DNA from: Bacteroidales bacterium
GTDB lineage: Bacteria; Bacteroidota; Bacteroidia; Bacteroidales; F082
Assembly: GCA_021647205.1 (NCBI GenBank)
Contig: JAKIVD010000004.1
Span: forward strand, 1 to 64,000
Length of the DNA stretch: 64,000 nt
Direction of reading: 5' to 3'
A model generated the notes under the pieces. It was not told the DNA's origin. It searched no databases and saw only the letters and a list, made by a program, of their open reading frames with translations. Each line of letters starts with the position of its first letter. Within the stretch, counting starts at the first letter, position 1. A program made the position numbers and the translations under genes. This document shows, one piece after another, positions 54,896 through 63,367 of the stretch.

Positions 54896-54995
54896 CAGTA
54901 AGCAGGTTAATTTATGGATTTATTCTTCACCAAATAAATAGCCGCGCATGAGCGGATGACATGAAAATGAAAAATTGATACTTTCGCCAACACGA

Positions 54996-55970
54996 ATGAT
55001 TGCAGGTGAAAAACATACCATCGATAAATTAAACGGGCTCGGAAGCAGGCGGGTGCCGTTTCTTTTTGTCATCGATTTTGAAAAGAAAACACCCTGGATT
55101 TGTCCCCTCGACGAATTGGAAGCGGAAGCCGTTTTGTTTGATGCAAACGGGATTTCAAATTGTATACCGCCACCGGCCGGTTCAAAAAAGCTTGACTTCA
55201 CGGTGGATGCAGTGGATAAAACGCGCTACAAAAAGGCCTTTGATGTGGTGCAGCAACACCTCAGGTTCGGGAATTCTTTTTTATTGAACCTGACCCTGCC
55301 CAGCCGGGTGGAGACAAATTTTTCCCTCAAAGAGATTTTTTTTCAAAGCAAAGCCAGATACAAACTTTGGTTCAAGAATCAGTTTGTTGTTTTCTCCCCG
55401 GAAATATTTGTGCAGACGAAGGAAAATACAATCAGCTCTTTTCCCATGAAGGGGACCATCGATGCTGCCCTTCCTGACGCTGAAAAACAATTGCTCCAAA
55501 GCGAGAAAGAACTGGCCGAACATTATACGATTGTCGATCTTATCCGCAACGATTTGAGCATGGTGGCCAAAAATGTGAAAGTGGAAAAATTCAGATACAT
55601 TGAGCACCTTAAAACACAGCGGAAAAATCTGCTGCAAATGAGTTCAAAAATTACGGGAGAACTGGAAGGAAACTGGCAAAACCGCATGGGCGACATCCTC
55701 ATGAAGATGCTGCCTGCCGGTTCCATTTCGGGCGCCCCCAAGAAAAAGACCCTCGAAATTATCCGGCAGGCCGAGCAATATGAAAGAGGCTATTACACAG
55801 GTATCTTTGGTGTTTTTGATGGAGAGAATATCGACAGCGGGGTAATGATCCGTTACATCGAAAAAACGGATGATGGCTTCACTTACAAAAGCGGGGGAGG
55901 CATCACGGCCCAAAGCAATTGGGAGGAGGAATACCGGGAACTGCTGGATAAAATTTATGTGCCTGTTTGA
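54996..55970 (+). CDS. pabB: aminodeoxychorismate synthase component I (short form)
   Basis: 324 residues from the ATG at 54996; the open frame begins at a TTG at 54975. The chorismate-binding fold shows FGNSFLLNLTLPSRV, SSFPMKGTIDAALPDAEKQLLQSEKELAEHYTIVDLIRNDLS, the AGSISGAPKKKTLEII motif and YYTGIFGVFDG. It makes 4-amino-4-deoxychorismate with ammonia from PabA. It lacks the N-terminal domain of E. coli PabB, as is common in Bacteroidota. It is followed by pabC after 53 bases that contain a hairpin repeat. Confidence 0.92.
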   Translation: MIAGEKHTIDKLNGLGSRRVPFLFVIDFEKKTPWICPLDELEAEAVLFDANGISNCIPPPAGSKKLDFTVDAVDKTRYKKAFDVVQQHLRFGNSFLLNLTLPSRVETNFSLKEIFFQSKARYKLWFKNQFVVFSPEIFVQTKENTISSFPMKGTIDAALPDAEKQLLQSEKELAEHYTIVDLIRNDLSMVAKNVKVEKFRYIEHLKTQRKNLLQMSSKITGELEGNWQNRMGDILMKMLPAGSISGAPKKKTLEIIRQAEQYERGYYTGIFGVFDGENIDSGVMIRYIEKTDDGFTYKSGGGITAQSNWEEEYRELLDKIYVPV

Positions 55971-55978
55971 AGCATGAC

Positions 55979-56004
55979 CTTCCAGCGTTCGCAGAACCTG
56001 GAAG
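55979..56004. repeat. CTTCCAGG-type hairpin repeat, copy 3, between pabB and pabC
   Basis: CTTCCAGCGTTC against GAACCTGGAAG around GCA, with one bulged base. It lies in the middle of the presumed pabBC transcript. Confidence 0.5.
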
Positions 56005-56023
56005 CGTCGGATTGAGAATACAA

Positions 56024-56632
56024 ATGAAACTACTCGAAACCATACGTTTTGAAAATGGCGAATTCGCCAAGCTTGAATTGCACCAACAGCGGATGAATGC
56101 ATCCCGGAAGGAGCTGTTCAATGCGGGGCCGATTGATTTTGTAAGGGAATTGAGCTCGCTGCTTCAAGCAAGCAAACCCGATGGCATATTCAAATGCCGC
56201 ATCATCTATTCCACACAAATCGAAAAAATGGAGTTCATTCCTTACCGGCTTCCCCAAATCCATTCCCTAAAAATGGTGATTGATGACGAAATTAATTATT
56301 CCCATAAATTACTCGACCGCAATCAGCTGGATAAATTATTCTCCCAAAAAGGGGATTGCGATGACATCCTGATTGTAAAAAACGGCTTGGTTACCGACAC
56401 TTCATTTGCCAATATTCTGTTCTTCAACGGTAAGCAATGGCTAACACCAAATCAGCCACTGTTAAAGGGTACGCAACGGCAATTCCTGTTGGAAACGGAA
56501 CAGGTTGCCACCGCCGACATCCGTCCGGATGATTTAAAATATTTTCAAAAAGTGCGACTGGTAAATGCAATGATGAGGTTTGAGGATGAAGTGGACATTC
56601 AACCGAATGGAATTCTTCTCAAAGAAAACTAA
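56024..56632 (+). CDS. pabC: class IV aminotransferase, probable aminodeoxychorismate lyase
   Basis: 202 residues from the ATG at 56024 (MKLLETIRFENGEFAKLELHQQRM); an ATG-frame extension to 55967 would overlap pabB and run through the hairpin. It has the PLP-fold class IV features CRIIYSTQ, INYSHKLLDRNQLDKLF with the candidate PLP lysine, and DDILIVKNGLVTDTSFANILFFNG. The position after pabB supports the final step of 4-aminobenzoate formation (release of pyruvate). It is shorter than E. coli PabC (about 270), typical of the phylum. Confidence 0.88.
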   Translation: MKLLETIRFENGEFAKLELHQQRMNASRKELFNAGPIDFVRELSSLLQASKPDGIFKCRIIYSTQIEKMEFIPYRLPQIHSLKMVIDDEINYSHKLLDRNQLDKLFSQKGDCDDILIVKNGLVTDTSFANILFFNGKQWLTPNQPLLKGTQRQFLLETEQVATADIRPDDLKYFQKVRLVNAMMRFEDEVDIQPNGILLKEN

Positions 56633-56777
56633 CCCCCTGCCTCTTTTAATTTCTCGGCAATCCAAAATCCCTGCTCGTCCGGGGGATTCCTGCAGGCAAG
56701 ACAGGAATCGAAAATAGCCGCCCGGCAAGTCATCATTTTTCAATATTTTTACCGTTCTGTTTTTAAATGATGTTACC

Positions 56778-58937
56778 ATGAAATTCAAAACCTTTTCAAT
56801 AACGCTTGCCTTCATCCTTTTTGTACGCTTCTTTTCCTTTGCCGGCGAAGGCATGTGGATTCCGTTGCTGCTTCAACAACTCAACGAAAAAGAAATGCAG
56901 GAGATGGGCATGAAAATTACGGCTGATGACATCTACTCCATCAACCATTCCAGCCTGAAAGATGCCATCCTGTTGTTTGGCCGTGGCTGCACTTCTGAGA
57001 TTATTTCTAAAGATGGCCTGCTGTTGACCAACCACCACTGTGGTTTCGGACAAATTCAAAAACACAGCTCCATCGAACACGATTATTTGACGGATGGTTT
57101 TTGGGCGATGAGCAAAAAAGAAGAATTGGTCAATCCCGGACTGACAGCCACATTAATGGTTGAAATGCGGGAGGTTACGAATGAGGTTTTTAACGGGGTG
57201 CAGCAGAACATGACGGAAAAAGAAAGGAACACCCTTATCAAGGAAAACGCCGAATCGGTCATAAAAAACGCCATAAGGGGTACCCATTACAAAGCCATAA
57301 TTAAACCTTTTTTTAAGGGAAACCAGTATTATATGATTATCACCGAAACCTTTAAAGACATCCGACTGGTGGGCGCACCCCCCTCCAACATTGGTAAATT
57401 TGGTGGCGATACCGACAATTGGATGTGGCCCCGGCATACCGGAGATTTTTCGCTGTTCAGAATTTACGTGGGCCCCGATGGAAAACCGGCCGAATATGCC
57501 GAGGACAACATACCCTACCAACCCAAATATCATTTTCCAATCTCACTAAAAGGTGTTGAAAAAGATGATTTTACCTTTGTGTTTGGCTACCCTGCCCGCA
57601 CCAACGAATACCTGCCTTCCTATGCCATCGAACTGATTACCGAAATTGAGAACCCTCAGAAAATCGCATTGCGTCAGGCACGTCTGGATATTTTCAAGAA
57701 GTATGCCGACAGCGATCCGAAAGTGCGGATTCAATATGCTTCAAAAGATGCCCGTGTTGCCAATTACTGGAAAAAAATGATTGGTGAAAGCGGTGGCATT
57801 AAAAGAATGAACGGTATTGATAAGAAGCAGGCCTATGAAGCGGAATTCAATCAATGGGCCGGGACCAAGAATAAAAAATACGTTGATCTGCTACCGAATT
57901 TTAAGTACACTTACAATAAACTTACCCCGCTAAATGTGGCTACTGCCTATTTTGTGGAAGCCGGGCTGGCCATGGAAATCGTTTCCTTTGCCAACCGCTT
58001 TCGTAAGCTTGTGAATTTGAGTCAGAAGAAACCTGTGGATGAAGAAAAAGTTCAAAAAGAAATTGAAAAACTCAAAAGCAGAACAGCCACCTTTTTTAAA
58101 GATTATTACAAACCCATCGACAAAGAAGTGATGGTGGCCTTACTAAGACTTTACAACGAAAATCTCACACAGGATTACAAACCGGATTTCTTTATTTCCC
58201 TGAACGATAAATACAAAACAGATTATGTAGAATTTACAGATGAAGTTTTTAAAGATTCGTTTTTTGACAATGAAGAAGCCATCAATGCCTTGCTGGATAA
58301 ATACAATGCCAAATCGTACAAAAAAATAGAAAAAGACCCGGCTTATATGATGGCCAACGATTTGATGAACATGTTTGAAACCAGGATAAAAAAGCCTCGT
58401 GCCAACTACAACCATAGCATTGACAGCTTGATGCGTATTTACATGAAGGCACAAATGGAAATGCAGCCCGACCGCCGTTTTTATCCCGATGCCAATTTTA
58501 CTTTGCGGGTAACTTACGGCCATGTAAAAGGCTACTCGCCCAAAGATGCTGTTGATTATAATTATTTTACTACGCTGAAAGGCATCATGGAAAAAGAAGA
58601 CCCGGAGATTTATGATTACGTGGTGGAAGACAAATTAAAGACACTCTATCAGAACAAAGACTATGGAAAATATGGCGATAAAGATGGCACCTTGCATGTC
58701 GGTTTTATTACGACAAACCATACTACCGGTGGAAACTCGGGAAGCCCCGTTCTCAATGCCGAAGGGCAATTGGTGGGTGTAAACTTCGACCGTGCCTGGG
58801 AGGGCACCATGAGCGATTTGATGTACGACCCCAATGTCTGCCGCAATATTTCCATCGACATCCGCTATTTCCTGTTTATTGTAGACAAATTTGCCGGTGC
58901 CGGCTATCTGGTGGACGAAATGGATTTGGTGGAGTAG
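56778..58937 (+). CDS. S46-family dipeptidyl peptidase, DPP11-like
   Basis: 719 residues. Signal peptide, then GEGMWIPL. The chymotrypsin-like triad is visible: His in TNHHCGFG (residues 86/87), Asp in GGDTDNWMWPRHTGDF, and Ser654 in GGNSGSPVLNA. The residue 18 positions after the serine is Arg672 (FDRAWEG), which in P. gingivalis DPP11 confers preference for Asp/Glu at P1, whereas DPP7 has Gly there. It is a periplasmic or surface enzyme that releases dipeptides for nutrition. It is monocistronic and ends at a shared bidirectional terminator. Confidence 0.93.
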   Translation: MKFKTFSITLAFILFVRFFSFAGEGMWIPLLLQQLNEKEMQEMGMKITADDIYSINHSSLKDAILLFGRGCTSEIISKDGLLLTNHHCGFGQIQKHSSIEHDYLTDGFWAMSKKEELVNPGLTATLMVEMREVTNEVFNGVQQNMTEKERNTLIKENAESVIKNAIRGTHYKAIIKPFFKGNQYYMIITETFKDIRLVGAPPSNIGKFGGDTDNWMWPRHTGDFSLFRIYVGPDGKPAEYAEDNIPYQPKYHFPISLKGVEKDDFTFVFGYPARTNEYLPSYAIELITEIENPQKIALRQARLDIFKKYADSDPKVRIQYASKDARVANYWKKMIGESGGIKRMNGIDKKQAYEAEFNQWAGTKNKKYVDLLPNFKYTYNKLTPLNVATAYFVEAGLAMEIVSFANRFRKLVNLSQKKPVDEEKVQKEIEKLKSRTATFFKDYYKPIDKEVMVALLRLYNENLTQDYKPDFFISLNDKYKTDYVEFTDEVFKDSFFDNEEAINALLDKYNAKSYKKIEKDPAYMMANDLMNMFETRIKKPRANYNHSIDSLMRIYMKAQMEMQPDRRFYPDANFTLRVTYGHVKGYSPKDAVDYNYFTTLKGIMEKEDPEIYDYVVEDKLKTLYQNKDYGKYGDKDGTLHVGFITTNHTTGGNSGSPVLNAEGQLVGVNFDRAWEGTMSDLMYDPNVCRNISIDIRYFLFIVDKFAGAGYLVDEMDLVE

Positions 58938-59029
58938 CCGGCTGTTTTTCGTACAAGAAGATCTGATCAGGTTTGTGCACTGCGCGCTTCCCCGATGACA
59001 CCCCCCCCCTGCGTTTCACAGAGGTAAAT

Positions 59030-59077
59030 AAAAAACCTGTCCTGTTACGCTAAACCAACAAGGACAGGGTTTTTTTA
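59030..59077. terminator. bidirectional terminator between the S46 peptidase and PpiD genes
   Basis: A stem of about 13 bp with one bulge (AACCTGTCCT against AGGACAGGGTT), with A6 on the left and T7 on the right, serves both convergent genes. Confidence 0.8.
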
Positions 59078-59088
59078 ATATCTGTCGC

Positions 59089-61206
59089 CTAATAAAAAAT
59101 GATACGGTTATCTTCAATATCCAGCGATTCTTCCAGTGCTTTGTAAGCAGCATCCTGGTTAACTTTTTGCTGGAATGTAGTTTGCATCCCCTTGATGGTA
59201 CTCGTGTAGTTCTCTCTGTCCTGGGCCCTGGCCATGTTTTCAACCTGAACGACGAAAACGGCGCCTTTGCCCGGAACCGGTTCCGAAATATCACCGTTGT
59301 CCAAACCAAAAATAGTACCAATTACTTTTCTCTCCTGGCCGAAACCCTGCAGGTTTCTTGAGTTGAATGTCATTGCGTTAACATTTACTTTGTCGGTATT
59401 GAATTCGCTGGCCAGTTGGTCAAGGTTGTTGTTGTTGGCTTTCATTTGCCCAGCCAGGTATTTTCCTTTCACTTCGTTGGTTACAAGGACAGTAATCCGT
59501 TTTTTCACTTCCGATAAAGGAGGGTAACCCCCTGCTGATTTTGCGGTAACCGTTGCAACGACAAACATGTCTTCCAGGTCGAAAACTTCTGATACATCAC
59601 CAACATTGGTGTTCTCGTTAAATGCCCACCTGACGACCTGCCGGGGATTTTTCAGGCCGGCCACATAATTGCTCATTTTTTCAATTTTGGGCATACTGCG
59701 TTTATTCAGCCTGCCTTCGATAACAGCCTCGTTAAACTCAGCTTCGGTTTTGTTTTCCGAAGCCAGTTGGCTGGCCATTGCAAAGGTTTGCTGGTAGGTT
59801 TGGTTGCTTGCCAGAACCTTGTGGTCGATCATGGCTACCCTGACTTTCTTCACATTTTCTTTTTTTCCGGTTACCTTGATGATGTGGTAGCCAAAAGGTG
59901 TTTCGGCAAAAGTAATGCTGCCGGTCTTTGCTTTCAGGACGGCCTCGTTAAAAGGCCATACCATTGCCCCGTCAGCAAACCAACCCATGTCGCCTTTGTT
60001 TTGTTCAACTGTCGGGTCGTCTGTAAATTCAGTAATCAATGTTTCAAACCTGCCGGGGGATTTTTTAACTACTTTCAACAAGCTGTCTGCTAACTTTTCA
60101 GCCTGCGCCCTTGTTCTTGTTAGTTGTGGATTGGCACGCAAAGCGCCTTTGTATGCAATCAGCAGGTGGCTTGCTTTCATCGAGTCGGGACGGTAGGCAA
60201 CGTCAACCAAACGGGCAATATGAAATTCTTCATTCTCAAGATAGGGTTCAGTTACCGTCCCTATTTCGCTGTTGAACATCAGGGTGTCAACCTGGACAGG
60301 TAATTGCCCTTCGGCTTTCCAACTGCTGTCGTAGCGGTTGTCGGAGTTTAATTTTACGAAACGGGCAATGTCGTCAGTTGCTTTGAATTCTTTATAAATC
60401 TCGTTCATTTCAGTCCTGGCGGCCTGCATATCCTTCATTGAGGGCTTCACCTCAAAAATTACGTAAGACAAATCGCGGGTTTCTTTTTCCTTGAAAAGGT
60501 CTTTGTTGTTGTCGTAGTACTTGGCATAATCATCATCGGTGACGGTTATGAGGCTGTCGGGAAGGTCTTGGTAGCGCGCGGCAACGTAAGTTATTCTTGC
60601 GGTTGTGTTGTCATCCTGGTAGCTGAGTTTGGCAAGCGCGGCAGGTACGTAGTAAGCCTGTGTAATCAGGCTGTTGTATTTTTGCCTCAGGCGGTCGTCC
60701 TTGATGAATTTCTCAAATTGCAACCATTGTTGTTTAGCTTCCGGATCGAGTTTATCGAGGTTTTGCAGGTATTGGACGATGAGCCGCCTGTCATATTTTC
60801 CGGTATTGGGGTCGGTAAAATATTGTTTGATCAGCGCATGCGGATTAACGCCCTGGATTTGATCGGCAAGTTCCATGGTTGAAACGGCAACCCCCAATTC
60901 TTCGTACTCTTTTTCCATGATGATCTTCCGTACCAGGTACCTCCAGGTTTCTTCTTTTATCCTGAAAGTTTCATCAGCTGTCATAGATTCTTTTTGTTGC
61001 TGTTGTTTTGCAGCAGCAATGTTTTGTTCAACCTGCCGGTTGAAATCCATGATGGTAATGTCTTCTCCTTCAACCTGGCCAATATTAACCTGTTGCGAAC
61101 GTCCCGTCGACTTGGAAAGGTCGCCTAAAATGAACGCGAGCAAAGCTACACCGATAACAATAATCAGTAATGTCCCGTGTTTTCTGATACTTCCGATAGC
61201 TGCCAT
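59089..61206 (-). CDS. PpiD/SurA-like membrane-anchored peptidyl-prolyl isomerase
   Basis: 705 residues from the ATG at 61206 (MAAIGSIRKHGTLLIIVIGVALLAFILG); an upstream in-frame ATG would add 12 residues. One N-terminal transmembrane helix, a SurA_N-like helical domain (about 35-230), one parvulin domain (about 335-440: MKASHLLIAYKGA and KGDMGWFADGAMVWPFNEAVLKAKTGSITFAETPFGYHIIKV), a possible second degenerate PPIase region, and a C-terminal helical part. PpiD-type proteins assist folding of proteins leaving the Sec translocon. Confidence 0.92.
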   Translation of the reverse strand: MAAIGSIRKHGTLLIIVIGVALLAFILGDLSKSTGRSQQVNIGQVEGEDITIMDFNRQVEQNIAAAKQQQQKESMTADETFRIKEETWRYLVRKIIMEKEYEELGVAVSTMELADQIQGVNPHALIKQYFTDPNTGKYDRRLIVQYLQNLDKLDPEAKQQWLQFEKFIKDDRLRQKYNSLITQAYYVPAALAKLSYQDDNTTARITYVAARYQDLPDSLITVTDDDYAKYYDNNKDLFKEKETRDLSYVIFEVKPSMKDMQAARTEMNEIYKEFKATDDIARFVKLNSDNRYDSSWKAEGQLPVQVDTLMFNSEIGTVTEPYLENEEFHIARLVDVAYRPDSMKASHLLIAYKGALRANPQLTRTRAQAEKLADSLLKVVKKSPGRFETLITEFTDDPTVEQNKGDMGWFADGAMVWPFNEAVLKAKTGSITFAETPFGYHIIKVTGKKENVKKVRVAMIDHKVLASNQTYQQTFAMASQLASENKTEAEFNEAVIEGRLNKRSMPKIEKMSNYVAGLKNPRQVVRWAFNENTNVGDVSEVFDLEDMFVVATVTAKSAGGYPPLSEVKKRITVLVTNEVKGKYLAGQMKANNNNLDQLASEFNTDKVNVNAMTFNSRNLQGFGQERKVIGTIFGLDNGDISEPVPGKGAVFVVQVENMARAQDRENYTSTIKGMQTTFQQKVNQDAAYKALEESLDIEDNRIIFY

Positions 61207-61239
61207 TTCTCTCTTTTTTATTTTAAAATTTTGGAGGTG

Positions 61240-61255
61240 CAAATGTACAAATGTA
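61240..61255 (-). promoter_or_regulatory. tandem -7 elements before the PpiD gene
   Basis: The minus strand reads TACATTTG twice in direct succession (61255-61248 and 61247-61240), both exact TAnnTTTG matches, 30-45 bases before the ATG. Confidence 0.4.
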
Positions 61256-61482
61256 TGTGATACAATGGAAAAAATAATTGAAATTCAATTTGAGCTTCCC
61301 CAAAAACCTGAAATTAATCACAAATTTTCCTGACTTTCCAAAAAATGTAGGTATATCACTTTAAAACATCAAGAAACTAAAATCCGCCACGGCAATTGCA
61401 CAAAAGGAACAACCCCCAAAACCAACTCAGATGAAGAAAGAAATTTTTTATCTCCTGTTTCTTGCCGGTTTCGGCAATCTGG

Positions 61483-62754
61483 TCAAAAGTCCCGAATCTC
61501 AAGTTTCACCTCTTCTATCCTGTTTTCCCGTGATTTTAAAACGGTAAAAACGAAGGGGCTGATTTCAATTTTTTCGTGTTGTACGGGAATGCTTTCATGG
61601 TGGTGGATAATGAAACCCGAGAGCGTTTCGTATTCATCCGACACCGGGATATTGAGTTTGTATTTTTCATTTAGGAAGTCGATTTCGAGCCGGGCCGAAA
61701 AAATATACTCGTTTTCTGAAATCTTTTTTTCAAGATTGTCCTCCTTGTCGTGCTCATCTTCAATTTCGCCAAAAATTTCTTCAATCACATCTTCCATGGT
61801 TACGATACCCGAAGTGCCCCCAAACTCATCCACTACCACGGCTATGCTTTTGTGGTTCTTGATAAAATCCGACAGCAGTTTGTTGGCTGCCAGGGTTTCC
61901 GGATAAACTTCAACCTTTCTGACCACCTCCGTTATTTTTTGCGGTTGTTTAAACAGGTCGAAAGCATGTACATAACCAACCAGTTTGTCGATGTTTTCGC
62001 GATAAACTAAAATTTTTGAATGGCCGCTCACGGTAAATAAAGAGCGCAATTGTCCAATGTCTTCGTTTATTTCGATGGCCTTGATTTCTGTCCGGGGTAC
62101 CAGGCAATCGCGGAGTTTGATGTTTTTAAACTCGATGGCATTTTGGATCATCTGGATTTCCTGGTCCAGTTCATCCGGTTGTTGCTCTCCCGGCAGGTAT
62201 TCCTTCACATATTCCTCCAGGTCGATGGCGCTGAACTGATAACTATTGTTGGACAAATTCATCCTGAATACCTTTCTCAGTATGAATTCGGATAAACCAA
62301 TGTAAAGGAGGATCAAAGGGTAAAAGAGGTAGTAGAACAACCAGACCGGCAACGCGAAAAATTTCAGAATGGCGTTGGGGTTGATCCGAAAAAGAATTTT
62401 CGGGAAAAACTCGGCGGTAATTAGAATGATCAGGGTGGAAATCAATGTTTGAAAAAGAAGTACAACTACCTCGGTATGCATTGCTGCAGGAAGTGCACCG
62501 ACAATAAGGGGTTCGAGCAAGCCCGCCATGGCAATGCCGTAAACAACAAGCGCAACATTATTTCCCAGTAGTAAAGCGCCGATAAAGCGGGAGGGGTTTT
62601 TATAAAAAATGGACAATACCCGTGCCGGCAGTATATTTCGCTTGACATCCAATTGGTGCTTGAGGCGACTGGAGCTCACAAATGCAATCTCCATCCCGGA
62701 AAAGAAACCGGAAAACAGCAGCATTAGGATGATGACCAGGCTGTATGAACCCAT
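61483..62754 (-). CDS. CNNM/CBS-domain hemolysin C (CorC)-family membrane protein
   Basis: 423 residues. An N-terminal CNNM domain of four hydrophobic segments (about 1-150: FFSGMEIAFVSSSRLK, LLLGNNVALVVYG), two CBS domains (about 200-325: LVPRTEIKAIEINEDI and VVVDEFGGTSGIVTMEDVIEEIFGEIEDEHD), and a CorC/HlyC transporter-associated domain (about 340-420: YETLSGFIIHHHESIP). Members are linked to Mg2+/Co2+ efflux or transport. It lies 28 bases downstream of lptC on the same strand. Confidence 0.93.
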   Translation of the reverse strand: MGSYSLVIILMLLFSGFFSGMEIAFVSSSRLKHQLDVKRNILPARVLSIFYKNPSRFIGALLLGNNVALVVYGIAMAGLLEPLIVGALPAAMHTEVVVLLFQTLISTLIILITAEFFPKILFRINPNAILKFFALPVWLFYYLFYPLILLYIGLSEFILRKVFRMNLSNNSYQFSAIDLEEYVKEYLPGEQQPDELDQEIQMIQNAIEFKNIKLRDCLVPRTEIKAIEINEDIGQLRSLFTVSGHSKILVYRENIDKLVGYVHAFDLFKQPQKITEVVRKVEVYPETLAANKLLSDFIKNHKSIAVVVDEFGGTSGIVTMEDVIEEIFGEIEDEHDKEDNLEKKISENEYIFSARLEIDFLNEKYKLNIPVSDEYETLSGFIIHHHESIPVQHEKIEISPFVFTVLKSRENRIEEVKLEIRDF

Positions 62755-62782
62755 TGCTTAATAGTTTTGAGAAAATAAAATA

Positions 62783-63349
62783 TCAATCGACCGGCACACT
62801 GTCATCTTCAATCTCAATATCGGCTTTAAATTTGATGATCTCTCTTTTGCCAAACGATTCATTGGCCCACATGCTGTCGCCAAAAACAACCTTATCGGGA
62901 GAAGTTATTTTCACGAAAGTATTGGAATAAATGATTTTTTTTCTTTGGTCCCAGATCAGGTTTTCCGTTCTCAGCTCTTCCTGTTTTTCAAAATTAACCA
63001 CCACCACATCGTTCCGGGCACGGATTATTTTTTGTTTCTCGTAATTGACGCCATAATTTGCCCGCAAAAAAGAAACCTGTATGCCGCTGTCATTGTAGAA
63101 AGCAACTTCAAATCCTTCCGGAAACTCAATGTAGGGGTCTTTCCCTTCGTATTTGTGCATCACCGGGCTTTTCAGGACAATTTGCAAATAACCAGAATCT
63201 GTGCGCTCATATTCAATATTGTAGGCCGAAAGCAAGGGTAAGGTATCGTTTTTCGCAAACTCCTTGACACTTGAGATTGAGTTCTCGCAAGAAAAAAGCA
63301 TCACCACAACCAGGGCCATGACGATGCTTTTAATGATTTTAACGTACAT
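62783..63349 (-). CDS. lptC: LPS export protein LptC, lipoprotein form
   Basis: 188 residues. It has a lipobox-like signal ending VVMLFSC (Cys21) rather than the transmembrane anchor of E. coli LptC. The LptC/OstA-like beta fold follows: SGYLQIVLKSPVMHKY, DPYIEFPEGFEVAFYNDSG, ARNDVVVVNFEKQEELRTENLIWDQRKKIIYSNTFVKI. It connects the LptBFG ABC transporter to the periplasmic bridge. It lies in an operon after a TPR protein (18 bases) and before the CNNM gene (28 bases). Confidence 0.9.
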   Translation of the reverse strand: MYVKIIKSIVMALVVVMLFSCENSISSVKEFAKNDTLPLLSAYNIEYERTDSGYLQIVLKSPVMHKYEGKDPYIEFPEGFEVAFYNDSGIQVSFLRANYGVNYEKQKIIRARNDVVVVNFEKQEELRTENLIWDQRKKIIYSNTFVKITSPDKVVFGDSMWANESFGKREIIKFKADIEIEDDSVPVD

Positions 63350-63367
63350 TTTTTCAGGATAAAACCG

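Noticed and set aside
59001-59009. C9 homopolymer as a phase-variation tract (also 9358-9366)
   Set aside because: Both C9 runs are intergenic between convergent genes, far from promoters, so no switching effect is apparent.
61431-61547. Small ORF of 38 residues starting MKKEIFYLLFLAGFGNL
   Set aside because: It overlaps the 3' end of the CNNM/CBS gene on the other strand, matches no family and has no regulatory context.
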